Positions 8,938-17,132 of a stretch of 64,000 bases of DNA are shown piece after piece. Position numbers and translations under genes: made by a program. The notes beneath the pieces were generated by a model, which did no database searches, was not told the DNA's origin, and worked only from the letters and a program-made list of their open reading frames with translations. This DNA is from Amycolatopsis coloradensis (GTDB lineage: Bacteria > Actinomycetota > Actinomycetes > Mycobacteriales > Pseudonocardiaceae): assembly GCF_001953865.1 (NCBI RefSeq), contig NZ_MQUQ01000004.1, positions 341,009 to 405,008 of the forward strand. Reading direction: 5' to 3'. How positions within the stretch are numbered: the first letter of the stretch is position 1; the number at the start of each line of letters is the position of its first letter.

Positions 8938-10457
8938 GCGACACCTCCCCTCGCCGGGGTGCCGGACACCTCGATCACCAGCCAGCTCAGGTCTTCCGTG
9001 CCCGGATTCACGAACCGGTGCCCGGCTCCGGCCCGGGTGGCGACCAGGTAGCCGGGGCGCATCCCGTGCGAGATGCCGTCGACGTGCAGTTCGCCCGCGC
9101 CGGCGAGAACGAAGCAGAACCTGTCCGTACCGGTCTGCGTGTCCTCTTCCCGGCTGGCGCCGGGTGCCAGCGACGACCAGGTGATGACCTCCCAGGTGCG
9201 GCTCATCCCGTCCTGGCGGATCACCCGGTTCCCCTCGGCCTCGGACCCGTCGTTGACGTCGGTGATGACCAGGTCCTCGTCCAGTTCGCGCAGGATCCCG
9301 GCCGCGCGGCCGAGTTCGGCGACGGTGAGGTCGTGGAGGAAGCAGGCACCACCGATGCCCACCGGGATCGGCATCCGTTGCAACCCGTCGCGGTGCCGCG
9401 TGGTTTCCCGCAACGCCGGTTCCAGCAGCCCGGGTTCCAGCAACGGATGCCAGACGGGCAAGCGCAGCCTGCGCATCAGGCCGATGATCCGTTCACGGTC
9501 CGATGTGGACACCAGGCCGCGTCCCTCGGCCAGCACCGTGGTGAGTGCCATGTCGACGGTGACGGCCTCACCGTGCAGAAGGGCGGGAAGGGCCCGCATC
9601 TCCAGCGTGGGGCTGAACGAGTGGCCGTAGTCCACCAGCCGCTCCAGCTGCTTCTCCCACAGGTTCGGCTCCAGCTCCTCCAGCATGCCGCCCACCGCGC
9701 GGCTGAAGACCTCCCTCGCCACGGCGTCGCCGGTCTGGGTCTGGCCGGTGAGCCGTTCGGCGAGCAGGAGCTCGGCGTGGTCCTCCAGCAGCCGGAACAA
9801 CGTCGCGTCCTTGATCAGCGCGATCTTGAGAATCTCCGCGAGGCCGTTGCTGACGTGCCTGTCTTCCAGCGTGGCGAGGAAGCCGCGGTCCAGCAACGCG
9901 ACGGTCGGCGCGAAGTAAGTGCCGATCCGGTTCTTGTGGTCGCCGAAGTTCACCCCGGTCTTGATGCCGACCCCGGCGTCGACCAGCCCGATGAGGGAGG
10001 TGGGGACCCGGACGTAAGGCGTGCTGCGCCGGTACATGCTGGCGGCCAGCCCCACGATGTCCAGCAGGACTCCGCCACCGATGGCGATGATCGGCTCGTG
10101 CCTGCGGGAAATGCCGAACGAGTCGAGTCCCTTCACCACGGTGAGCACCGACTCCATCGTCTTGGCCTCCTCCGAGGCAGGCAGGACGCAGAGGAGGTAC
10201 TCACAGTCGTGGTGCTCCAAGTACTTGCGGAGGGCGTCGCCGTACAGTTCGTGCACGGTCGCGTCGATCACGATGAATCGGCGGATCCGTTCGGTGCGGA
10301 TGGTGGTTCCCGCCTCCACCAACGCCGGGTTGGCCGGATCGAGCACGCCGTCCGTCATGAGGACCTCGTAGTCGATGGACTGTTCGGCCTTGACTCTCCA
10401 CCGCCTGGCCGGGGCGGGTGCTTCGGTCAGCGAGGATTCGCCCGCGTGTGTGCTCAT
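8934..10457 (-). CDS. Sugar-phosphate cyclase (2-epi-5-epi-valiolone synthase type) fused to a cupin
   Basis: A 507-residue fusion. Residues about 20-390 are a dehydroquinate-synthase-fold cyclase. The nucleotide site GGGVLLDIVGLAAS is at 128-140, and the segment SLIGLVDAGVGIKTGVNF at 154-171 is characteristic of valiolone-type rather than DHQ synthases. Zinc ligands are Glu208, His279 (VDYGHSFSP) and His295 (LLHGEAV). The enzyme should convert sedoheptulose 7-phosphate to a C7 cyclitol using NAD and Zn. Residues about 398-507 add a cupin whose HxH ligands are replaced (REEDTQTGTD), though a later His remains. This domain resembles the A-type cupins of the operon. I chose the ATG at 10457 because it overlaps the aminotransferase stop. 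The fused cupin is unusual for the family. Confidence 0.9.
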   Translation of the reverse strand: MSTHAGESSLTEAPAPARRWRVKAEQSIDYEVLMTDGVLDPANPALVEAGTTIRTERIRRFIVIDATVHELYGDALRKYLEHHDCEYLLCVLPASEEAKTMESVLTVVKGLDSFGISRRHEPIIAIGGGVLLDIVGLAASMYRRSTPYVRVPTSLIGLVDAGVGIKTGVNFGDHKNRIGTYFAPTVALLDRGFLATLEDRHVSNGLAEILKIALIKDATLFRLLEDHAELLLAERLTGQTQTGDAVAREVFSRAVGGMLEELEPNLWEKQLERLVDYGHSFSPTLEMRALPALLHGEAVTVDMALTTVLAEGRGLVSTSDRERIIGLMRRLRLPVWHPLLEPGLLEPALRETTRHRDGLQRMPIPVGIGGACFLHDLTVAELGRAAGILRELDEDLVITDVNDGSEAEGNRVIRQDGMSRTWEVITWSSLAPGASREEDTQTGTDRFCFVLAGAGELHVDGISHGMRPGYLVATRAGAGHRFVNPGTEDLSWLVIEVSGTPARGGVA

Positions 10458-11689
10458 TTCGTCGCGGCCACTTCGTTGACGGCCGACCGCACGGCACCGG
10501 CCACGGTCGCGATCTCGTCGGCGGGCGAGAACGGCTTGATGCCGAATCCGGAACCGATATAGGCGTCGTCGACCCCGACCGACACCGCGATCGACCGGCC
10601 GAGGATGTCGTCGGTCCGGGGAAGCATGTTCGGCTCGTACCGGCGATCGGTGGGATGGGCGGAACACGCGAAAGGGTGGTCCGACGCGGTGGGCGTCCGG
10701 CGCGCGAGCAACTGGGGCATGTTCCCGTAGTAGTGGCGGCCGGAGTCGATGAGCGTGGACGTGCCGAGCAGGCCCGCCACCGCACGCGCCGACTCGACGG
10801 ACTCGAACTGCAGGACCAGGAAGGAGAAACATTCCCCGTCCGGATCGTTGACGCGCCGGCGTGTCACACCCGGCAGGTCGCCGATCGCCTCCACGAGCGC
10901 CGTCTTCTGCTTGCGCAGCGTCCCCAGGATGTCGTCGATCTTGCGGAGCTGGCCGAGTGCCACGGCGCCGCTGAGTTCGTGCATCCGCAGGTTCATCCCG
11001 AACAGCGAGTCGGCGTCGGCGATACCTTGACGCAGTGGCTTGAACCCGTGGTCGTGGAAAGCGAACGCGCGTTCGTACGCCTTGTCGTCCGCGATCGTGA
11101 GCAGACCGCCGTCGCCACTGGTGATGATCTTGAACAGGTTGAGCGAGAAAGCCCCCGCGTCCCCGATGGTGCCCAGCGCGCGGTTCCGGTACTGGCCGCC
11201 AGTGGCCTGTGCGGCGTCCTCGATCAGGAAGAGGCCGTGGTCGTCGGCGATCCGCCGCAGTTCGTCCATCGCGGCCGGAGCGCCGAGCATGTGCACCGCG
11301 ACGATGGCCTTCGTCGCCGGGGTGATCCGGCGCTTCACGTCCTCCGGGTCGAGCGTGAGGGACTCGTCGATTTCGGCGAGGACGGGGACGGCGCCCCGGT
11401 GCACGATCGCGGCGATCGAGGCGATGAAGGTGTAGCCGGGGACGATCACCTCGTCACCGGGACCGACGCCGAGTGCCACCAGCGCGGTGAGCAACGCGGA
11501 CGTGCAACTGTTGACAGCGAGGCAGTGAGGCGTGCCCGTGCGCTGCTCGAACTCCCGCTCCAGGGTGTAGACCATGGACGGTTCGGCCGCTTCGTCGAAT
11601 CGGTAGCGGTTCAGCTGCCAGGTGTCCAGCGCCCGATTGACCAGCGCTTTCTCTTCGTCACCGAGGAACAAGTATCCCGGGCCGCTCAT
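10454..11689 (-). CDS. DegT/DnrJ/EryC1 family PLP aminotransferase
   Basis: A 411-residue PLP enzyme of the sugar and cyclitol aminotransferase family, which transfers an amino group from Glu or Gln to a keto-sugar or keto-cyclitol. Asp158 (LFLIEDAAQA) holds the PLP nitrogen and Lys187 (FSLNLFKIITSGDGG) forms the Schiff base. The N-terminal NSCTSALLTAL and GYTFIASIAAI motifs are present, and the length is typical. It lies between the GMC oxidoreductase (32-bp overlap) and the cyclase (4-bp overlap). I infer that it installs the nitrogen of a C7N aminocyclitol. The cetoniacytone cluster has two aminotransferases, CetH and CetM; only one is present in this operon. Confidence 0.9.
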   Translation of the reverse strand: MSGPGYLFLGDEEKALVNRALDTWQLNRYRFDEAAEPSMVYTLEREFEQRTGTPHCLAVNSCTSALLTALVALGVGPGDEVIVPGYTFIASIAAIVHRGAVPVLAEIDESLTLDPEDVKRRITPATKAIVAVHMLGAPAAMDELRRIADDHGLFLIEDAAQATGGQYRNRALGTIGDAGAFSLNLFKIITSGDGGLLTIADDKAYERAFAFHDHGFKPLRQGIADADSLFGMNLRMHELSGAVALGQLRKIDDILGTLRKQKTALVEAIGDLPGVTRRRVNDPDGECFSFLVLQFESVESARAVAGLLGTSTLIDSGRHYYGNMPQLLARRTPTASDHPFACSAHPTDRRYEPNMLPRTDDILGRSIAVSVGVDDAYIGSGFGIKPFSPADEIATVAGAVRSAVNEVAATK

Positions 11690-13175
11690 GCGCGCGCCTT
11701 TCTGCTGAAGGTTGGTTTCCGGACCGGAGAATTCCGTGCGCTGCCCGCAGCGCCATCGCCACGCTGGTCAACGTCGGGTTGCTCGCGGTGCCCGTCGGGA
11801 TGAGGCCGTTCCCGCCGAGATAGAGGTTCTCGACCCCCCAGAGCCTGGAATCGGGATCGACGACGCTGGTGTCCGGGTCGGCTCCCATCCGGACGGTCCC
11901 CGCGATGTGCAACGGCAGGGTGGGAAGGATGAAGCGTGGCTCGGAGCCGGGCAGGTACGGCCCGAGCGCGGCGGCGGCCCGGCGCAGATCCGCCATCATC
12001 CGGTGCTGCCGCGCGCGGTCGTCCTCGCTGAGCGAGAACTCGAACCCCACCTCCGGCATGCCCCAGGCGTCCTTCGCGGTGTCGGAGAACCGCATCCGGT
12101 TCTCCCGCCTCGGATCGGCGAGCCCGAACCAACGCAGGTCGACCACCAGCCTGCTGTCGACCTCCGGATCCGTGACCATGTCGTCGTAGGGCAGGTCGCG
12201 GTGGATCTGGCAGTGCCACGGGCGATCCCCCGAGACCGGGATCCACACGTTCGGGTCCAGGTCGTCCGGCGGGATCGGCGTCGCGGCGCGCTTCACCAGA
12301 TCGTCGCCGAGCAGGACCTGGCAGAAGGCGACCGGCTGCTCGGTGAGGTAGCGGCCGAGCGACGGCGGGCGGATGCCGGAGGCGTGGAGCAACTGCGGGG
12401 TGAGCACGGCCCCGCAGGCGACGACATACGTACTCGCCTCGACTTCGAGAGTCCGCCAGTCGACGTGGTCGACGATCTCGGCGTACTCGATCCGCGAGCC
12501 GTCCGCCGCCGGGACGAGCCGGGTGCACTGGTGCTGTTCGTGCAGGCGGAATCCGTCGGTTCCGCCGTCGGCGAGCGGGCCGAGGATGGTGTCCACCCCG
12601 GTCCAGCGCACCAGCCGGGGGTTGTCCGTGCGGCGCTGCGCGGCCATCGGGAGAGGCTGGACGCCGTACGGGCCGGGCAGTTCCGCGTACTCGGCGGCGA
12701 GCGCGTCCAGTACGAGCCGATGGGAGATCGCGTCCTCGGTGAGGTCGGTGCGCGTGTTGAGCAGCGCCTCGGCGTCGCCGTAGAGCGTGTCCCATTCGGC
12801 GGCCGGGATGGCGTCCGAGCGCTCGACGTCCGGGTGGTGCCGGGGGGTCACTCCCGTCCAGTGCGTGGCCATGCCGCCCACCGCGTAGGTGGCGACGCCC
12901 GCTTCCAAGCTGATCAGCTGGTCGGACAGGTCCGCGGTGGAAGCGGGACGCGACAACGGGTGCAGATGGCCGCGGATCAGCGTGCCGAACCGTTCGTGGC
13001 TGTGCTGGTAGGCGAGCTGGTTCTTCAGGTGCTCGCCAGGGCGGCTGGACAGCTGTGGCCCGGCGTCGACCATCATGACGTCGCGGCCGCCGTCGACGAG
13101 TGTGCGTGCGAACGTGGCACCCACCGGGCCGGAACCCACGACGAGGACGTCGACCTCGATGCGTTGGTGGTTCAC
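11658..13175 (-). CDS. GMC oxidoreductase, pyranose-2-oxidase-like
   Basis: A 505-residue FAD-dependent alcohol oxidase or dehydrogenase of the GMC family. The dinucleotide site VLVVGSGPVGATFAR is at the N terminus. The C-terminal GMC region has LPLHIAGTVRMG, with the candidate catalytic His, and LIPTGTASNPTLTS, with the candidate partner Asn. The ATHWTGVTPRHHP segment also fits pyranose oxidases. No signal peptide is present. The 3' end overlaps the aminotransferase by 32 bp. The cetoniacytone cluster includes a pyranose oxidase (CetL), so oxidation of a cyclitol hydroxyl to the ketone used by the aminotransferase is a sensible inference. Confidence 0.88.
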   Translation of the reverse strand: MNHQRIEVDVLVVGSGPVGATFARTLVDGGRDVMMVDAGPQLSSRPGEHLKNQLAYQHSHERFGTLIRGHLHPLSRPASTADLSDQLISLEAGVATYAVGGMATHWTGVTPRHHPDVERSDAIPAAEWDTLYGDAEALLNTRTDLTEDAISHRLVLDALAAEYAELPGPYGVQPLPMAAQRRTDNPRLVRWTGVDTILGPLADGGTDGFRLHEQHQCTRLVPAADGSRIEYAEIVDHVDWRTLEVEASTYVVACGAVLTPQLLHASGIRPPSLGRYLTEQPVAFCQVLLGDDLVKRAATPIPPDDLDPNVWIPVSGDRPWHCQIHRDLPYDDMVTDPEVDSRLVVDLRWFGLADPRRENRMRFSDTAKDAWGMPEVGFEFSLSEDDRARQHRMMADLRRAAAALGPYLPGSEPRFILPTLPLHIAGTVRMGADPDTSVVDPDSRLWGVENLYLGGNGLIPTGTASNPTLTSVAMALRAAHGILRSGNQPSAERRAHERPGILVPR

Positions 13176-13194
13176 CTGTTCCTCCTTTCTCCGG

Positions 13195-13581
13195 TCAGTC
13201 GGAAGGTGTGCGGGGCGGGAGCCGTTTGCTCACGGAAGCGGGCATCAGGGCCAGGACCAGCAGTTCCAGCGGGGCACCCTCGGGAGCGCGCCACCGGCCA
13301 CCCGCCCCATGGGAGAGGAGAACCAGACTGCCTTCGTGGACGGGCAGCGGATCTTTCCCGTCCTCGAGGAATTCGCCGTCGCCCCGCAGGACGAACCACG
13401 CTTCCTCGATGTCGCCACGGCCGCGTTCGTCGAGGACGGACCCGGGGGCGAGCCGGACGTAGTCGAAGGATTCGCACTCGCTGAACAACATCCCCCGGCG
13501 TCCGAGACACCGCCACGAGGCGTTGCCGGAAAGGTCGTCGAAGGTCTGGGTGAGGCCGTCATGCGTGCTGGAGACGATCAT
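13195..13581 (-). CDS. Cupin protein, C-type, second copy
   Basis: A 128-residue single cupin. It aligns by eye with the protein at 14290-14691: both begin MIV-x-x-H, carry the shared SAWRCLxRRGMLxSECE-type block, a GRGDIEEAWFVLRGDGEFL-like central strand pair, and end with a PLELLVLALMP-like strand. The HxH metal ligands are absent, so a non-metal role (binding, isomerisation or a subunit) is likely. It overlaps the fused A-B cupin gene by 4 bp and lies 20 bp before the GMC gene. Together with that gene it forms the second copy of a three-cupin set. Confidence 0.78.
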   Translation of the reverse strand: MIVSSTHDGLTQTFDDLSGNASWRCLGRRGMLFSECESFDYVRLAPGSVLDERGRGDIEEAWFVLRGDGEFLEDGKDPLPVHEGSLVLLSHGAGGRWRAPEGAPLELLVLALMPASVSKRLPPRTPSD

Positions 13582-14297
13582 TTCGCACCACCCGCGCCCG
13601 CTGGGACGGCAAGGCTCACCACGAAGAACTCCAGTCCGTCCTGGCCGCCCTCGATCGTGACCGCACCGAGGAAAGGCACCCCCACCGACACTCCCTCACG
13701 TAGCGGAACGGTGGTGGACCTCGTCTTCGCGGTCCCGGTCCCGGCCAGCGTGTACAGCACGTGCTCCTGCTCGTCGGCCACCAAGGATTCGGTCCCGGCC
13801 GGCTCGAGGCGCACCAGCCGAGCCCTGCGCAACGGCCCGGCGAGATAGTCCAGTGCGTCGACGTCGCGGGCCTCGCGGAGGTCGATCACCTCGGCGCGGA
13901 CACCGTCGGCGTCCCGATGCGGTACGCCCTCGGCCATTCCAGGCCCGGACACCTCGATGACCAGCCAGACCAGGTCGTCGGCGCCGGTGTTGCGGATGCC
14001 GTGCCGGGTGCCGAGGCAGGTCGTGATCAGGTCACCGGCGGCGACCTCGTGGTCCGTGCCGTTGATCGTCATGACCCCTGAGCCGGCCACGACGTAATCG
14101 AACTGCTCGGTCCTGCTGTGCAGGTGCACGCCGCTGGCCGCGCCCGGCGGCAGTGTGGAGCGTTCCACCGCCTCCCACGGCCCGAACAGGTTGTTCCGCC
14201 TGGCGAGGCACTTCCACCGGGCGACCCGTTCGCCGCCGTGCATCTCGTAGACCTCGGACGGTTCGTCCAGGGTGGTGACCACCAGCCGGTCACTCAT
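13578..14297 (-). CDS. Bicupin: fusion of A-type and B-type cupins
   Basis: A 239-residue protein with two cupin domains. Residues 1-130 match the A-type protein at 15011-15427 (shared start block, WKCLARRNNLFGPWEAVE, then SGVHLHSRTEQ and LGTRHGIRN), and the metal ligands are intact. Residues about 135-239 match the B-type protein at 14688-15014 (VIDLREARDVDALDYLAGPL, QEHVLYTL, then TVPLREGVSV), with no metal ligands. The two upstream genes overlap by 4 bp, and losing their stop/start junction would give exactly this fusion. It is one of two sets of A, B and C cupins in the operon. The product may be a hetero-cupin enzyme with one metal centre. Confidence 0.82.
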   Translation of the reverse strand: MSDRLVVTTLDEPSEVYEMHGGERVARWKCLARRNNLFGPWEAVERSTLPPGAASGVHLHSRTEQFDYVVAGSGVMTINGTDHEVAAGDLITTCLGTRHGIRNTGADDLVWLVIEVSGPGMAEGVPHRDADGVRAEVIDLREARDVDALDYLAGPLRRARLVRLEPAGTESLVADEQEHVLYTLAGTGTAKTRSTTVPLREGVSVGVPFLGAVTIEGGQDGLEFFVVSLAVPAGAGGAK

Positions 14298-14691
14298 GCC
14301 CGGCTCCGGCCAGCAGCCACGGTGCCGTCGGGATCCGGGCGGGCAGCCGGTCGGTCACCGCGGCGGGCAGCAACGCGAACGAGAGCAGTTCGAGCGGACC
14401 GGTGGAATCGTTGCGCACCGACCCTCCGGTCCCGTCGGACGAGAACAGCAGATCCCCGGTTCGCAGAGGATAGGACCGGTCCGCGGCGTCGACGAACCGT
14501 CCCTGTCCACTGAGGACGAACCAGATCGCCTCGACGCCCGCACGGCCCCGCCCGTCCCGTACGGTGCCCGGCGGCAACCGGAGGTAGTCGATGGCCTCGC
14601 ATTCGCTGTGCAGCATGCCGCGACGTGCCAGACAGCGCCAGGCACTGTCATCCGTTGCCGAGCTCAGACCTTCGGCATGGGTGACGATCAC
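14290..14691 (-). CDS. Cupin protein, C-type, first copy
   Basis: A 133-residue cupin, paralogue of the protein at 13195-13581. It shares the SAWRCLARRGMLHSECEAID block, a VEAIWFVLSGQGRF strand pair and a PLELLSFALLP terminal strand. The HxH ligands are missing, so no mononuclear metal site is expected. It overlaps both neighbours by 4-8 bp, which shows tight translational coupling. It is probably a non-catalytic or cofactor-free partner of the A-type cupin; the function is not known. Confidence 0.78.
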   Translation of the reverse strand: MIVTHAEGLSSATDDSAWRCLARRGMLHSECEAIDYLRLPPGTVRDGRGRAGVEAIWFVLSGQGRFVDAADRSYPLRTGDLLFSSDGTGGSVRNDSTGPLELLSFALLPAAVTDRLPARIPTAPWLLAGAGHE

Positions 14692-15014
14692 TGAGCCGCC
14701 CCGGCGGCCTGCGGGGTGGCGAGGCTGGCGATGAACAGCTCGAGCCCTTCGCCACCCGCTTCGACGGTGACCTTGCTGCCCAGCGGCAGGGTGAGTGCCA
14801 CCCCGGAGCGCAGCGGGACGGTCGCCGATCCGGAGATCGCGTGCCCGTCACCCCGCACGGTGAACAGGGTGTGTTCCTGGTCCTCGGCGATCAGCGTCTC
14901 CTGCTGGCCGGGTCGGAGCTGCGGCAGGCGGATGCGCCCGAGCGGGCCGCTGAGAAAGTTCCCGGCGTCGATTTCCCGCACTTCACGAAGATTGATCACT
15001 ACGGCGTTGCTCAT
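14688..15014 (-). CDS. Cupin protein, B-type, first copy
   Basis: A 108-residue minimal cupin starting MSNAVVINLREVREI. It parallels the second half of the bicupin at 13578-14297 (shared INLREVREIDAGNFLSGPL, EDQEHTLFTV and VPLRSGV blocks). No HxH ligands are present. The start at 15014 is chosen because it overlaps the stop of the A-type gene by 4 bp and matches the paralogue boundary; a longer in-frame start upstream would overlap that gene extensively. Confidence 0.76.
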   Translation of the reverse strand: MSNAVVINLREVREIDAGNFLSGPLGRIRLPQLRPGQQETLIAEDQEHTLFTVRGDGHAISGSATVPLRSGVALTLPLGSKVTVEAGGEGLELFIASLATPQAAGAAQ

Positions 15015-15427
15015 CGTTGTCCCCCATTTTCGATTTGTTTCTGATGAGTGGAATAGACGGCCGCCATCGGCGGTCCGACCACTTCGATGACCAGCCATTC
15101 CAACCGGTCATCGCCCGCGTTCCGCAGGCCGTGCCGGGTACCGAGGCCGTTCAGGATCAGGTCACCACCCTTGACCGGGTGTTCGTGACCGTCGAGGAGC
15201 ATGACCCCGGTACCGGAGATGATGAAGTACAGCTCCTCGGTGCGGGTGTGGACATGCGCGCCACTGATCCCGCCGGGAGGAAGCGCTGCCCACTCGATCG
15301 CCTCCCACGCCCCGAACAGGTTGTCTCGCCGGGCGAAGCATTTCCACTCGGACGCACCGTCCGTGCCGTGAACGCCGTAGACGACCGACGTCTCGTCGGT
15401 ATTCGCGATCACCACGTGTTCGGCCAT
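15011..15427 (-). CDS. Cupin protein, A-type, first copy (first gene of the cyclitol operon)
   Basis: A 138-residue cupin with an intact metal site: AHVHTRTEELYFIISG gives two His and the acidic ligand, and LGTRHGLRN gives the last His. A GGAGAGGT ribosome site is directly before the ATG at 15427, which I prefer to longer upstream starts. It is the 5'-most gene of the operon that runs to 3596, so the operon promoter should lie in 15430-15600. Proteins of this shape are often metal-dependent dioxygenases or isomerases. The close match to half of the downstream bicupin points to a recent duplication of the A-B-C set. Confidence 0.8.
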   Translation of the reverse strand: MAEHVVIANTDETSVVYGVHGTDGASEWKCFARRDNLFGAWEAIEWAALPPGGISGAHVHTRTEELYFIISGTGVMLLDGHEHPVKGGDLILNGLGTRHGLRNAGDDRLEWLVIEVVGPPMAAVYSTHQKQIENGGQR

Positions 15428-15941
15428 ACCTCTCCTTCGAATCCGCGAGCTGTCGAAGTGCACGAGCCGGCCACCCGGTATTCGGAGCGGACACCGTGGC
15501 TCGACGAAACGATGATGAAACCCCAGTTTGATCAGCAGGCAAGACACGATGGAATGCCAGTGCCCCGAGACTAGGACAACAGTTTGCGAATGTCCATCAG
15601 AGCCGACCGGAAACCACTTTATGACGCCTGTGAACGATCACTCGGACGACGACGCGGTGACGGTTCGCGGTCACGGGGTTGACAATGCAGGAACGGGGAA
15701 AGCCGGCGGCTATTGTTTTTCCGCTCGCCAGTGTCGCGTGCCGTTTCGCTTCTTTCCCCAGAAGGCGATCTCACGTGATCAGACGGCGGTTACGCGTGAT
15801 TGAACGGCGATCATGCGTGATGGGACGGCGATCATGGCCGGATGATCGACTTTCGCGGAAAGCTTGCCAGGACGGCGCCCGCCCGATTCACTCGAAGGCC
15901 GACACTGTCCCGCCGGCGGGACAGCCATGGTCGTGCGCGCC
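15428..15941. other. Intergenic region with operon promoter and repeat array
   Basis: No gene recognised. The left part must carry the promoter of the leftward cyclitol operon; I see no copy of the GCAA-N6-AGAAG element here. The right part (about 15772-15843) holds the repeat listed separately, just beyond the end of the LmbU-family gene. Confidence 0.5.
15772..15843. repeat. CGTGAT-type tandem repeat, copy 1
   Basis: About four imperfect units of roughly 20 bp, each starting CGTGAT and continuing like CAGACGGCGAT. The same unit family occurs in inverted orientation at 56107-56215. This looks like a dispersed intergenic repeat rather than an operator of either flanking gene. Confidence 0.65.
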
Positions 15942-16571
15942 CTACTGCGATTCCGTGTTCAGCACGTCCTCGGCGGCGCGATCCAGGGCGAGTACCATCC
16001 AGTTCTCCAGATGGTTGTCCATCCGCTGCGCGGCCGCACGCCAGCGTTCGACGCGTTCGCGCGCCACGGAAACGCGTGGTATCAACAACGTCGAGGTCGC
16101 GTCGGTCTGCTTGTCCTGCCGCTGGCCGCGCAACTGACGCCGAAGTTCGTTGCGTGACCAACGCCCGGTTTCGGCGAGATCCAGCCACTTGTCCTGGCAC
16201 TCGACGTCCAGGGCGGCGACTTCGGCGTGATGCTGGAAGCTCAACGGTTCACGGCGCCGCTCCAACGGGAAGCGCCGGGCGACCCAGGCGTAGTTCCGCA
16301 ACGTCTGGTAGTCGAGACCGGCGGTCTCGACAGCCCGGACGTAGCGGTCCGGGTAGTTCTCCTGACCGCAGACCAGCCAATCGCCGAGGCACCAGGCCGA
16401 TGAGCTGACGATGTCCGACAGTTGTGTCCCGGCGCGTTCCCAGCAGCCATAAGTGAGGTTCACCGGAAAATGCAGTCCGAGGCGGGAGATCAATATCCGG
16501 TCGCTGCGGACCTGCGAACTTTTCGGCGATGACGCTGGCCGCAGGATACTTCTTCCAGCTCGCGGCGGCAC
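15942..16571 (-). CDS. LmbU/NovE-family transcriptional regulator
   Basis: A 209-residue DNA-binding regulator of the LmbU family, known from lincomycin, novobiocin and hormaomycin clusters as pathway activators. Recognisable blocks in order are LGLHFPVNLTYGCWERAG, SSAWCLGDWLVCGQENYPDR, YQTLRNYAWVARRFPLERRR, LSFQHHAEVAAL and WSRNELRRQLRG, the last in the helix-turn-helix region. The start is probably GTG at 16571 behind a GGGGGGAA ribosome site. The gene is read in the same direction as the cyclitol operon but separated from it by 514 bp, so it is a likely activator of that operon. Control of the enediyne cassette cannot be excluded. Confidence 0.88.
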   Translation of the reverse strand: MPPRAGRSILRPASSPKSSQVRSDRILISRLGLHFPVNLTYGCWERAGTQLSDIVSSSAWCLGDWLVCGQENYPDRYVRAVETAGLDYQTLRNYAWVARRFPLERRREPLSFQHHAEVAALDVECQDKWLDLAETGRWSRNELRRQLRGQRQDKQTDATSTLLIPRVSVARERVERWRAAAQRMDNHLENWMVLALDRAAEDVLNTESQ

Positions 16572-17086
16572 ATTTCCCCCCGGACGTGCTCAGAATTGGT
16601 CAGCCGGTAAACTTGTGGTGAAATCCCCAAATCCTGGTTGCCGATCAAGCGGCCTACGCGTCAGGAACCAGCCATAATTAAAGTCGTCACACACCGAAGA
16701 TATGTGCTCCGACTTTGACGCATGGCAGATTACCTCCCCAGTCCACGCATATCACCGACTCTACCACAGCTGCCGAGGAGAATCGGCCGCACGTCGCGAC
16801 GGGGGAATCCGGCGACGGCTGAATCCTCACTTCGGCGACCGCTTGCCTGCTTCTTCCGTCGACGCCTGGGCACCAAGCCCCTGATTCGCCGTCGCGAGTG
16901 CCGTCGGCCACTCTTCGGTCACTTATCGGCCGAATGACCAGATTCCGGGACAGAGAAACGTCGGCAGAAAGACATTGCCGGGATTTCCCGGTCCGAAAGT
17001 GGGAACCGGCGATCCGGCGTTGACAATTCCCGGTCCGCGTGCCGAGGACAAGGCCGGCCTTACCGCCATCCGTCCTGACGGCGACA
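16572..17086. other. Intergenic, no gene recognised
   Basis: It should contain the promoter of the LmbU-family gene near 16580-16680, which is locally less GC-rich. Short open frames have no supporting features. Confidence 0.4.
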
Positions 17087-17124
17087 GGGCGGCGGGAACA
17101 CGGCCAGCCGTGTTCCCGCCGCCC
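17087..17124 (-). terminator. Hairpin terminator after the SDR gene
   Basis: Perfect 17-bp inverted repeat (17087-17103 against 17108-17124) with a 4-nt loop, lying 8 bp beyond the SDR stop codon. Confidence 0.85.
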
Positions 17125-17132
17125 TCGCTTGA

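Noticed and set aside
15942..16571. LmbU-family protein as the reader of the GCAA-N6-AGAAG element
   Set aside because: LmbU is described as binding a CGCCGGCG-type palindrome, and its gene sits next to the cyclitol operon, which lacks the element; no direct evidence links the two.
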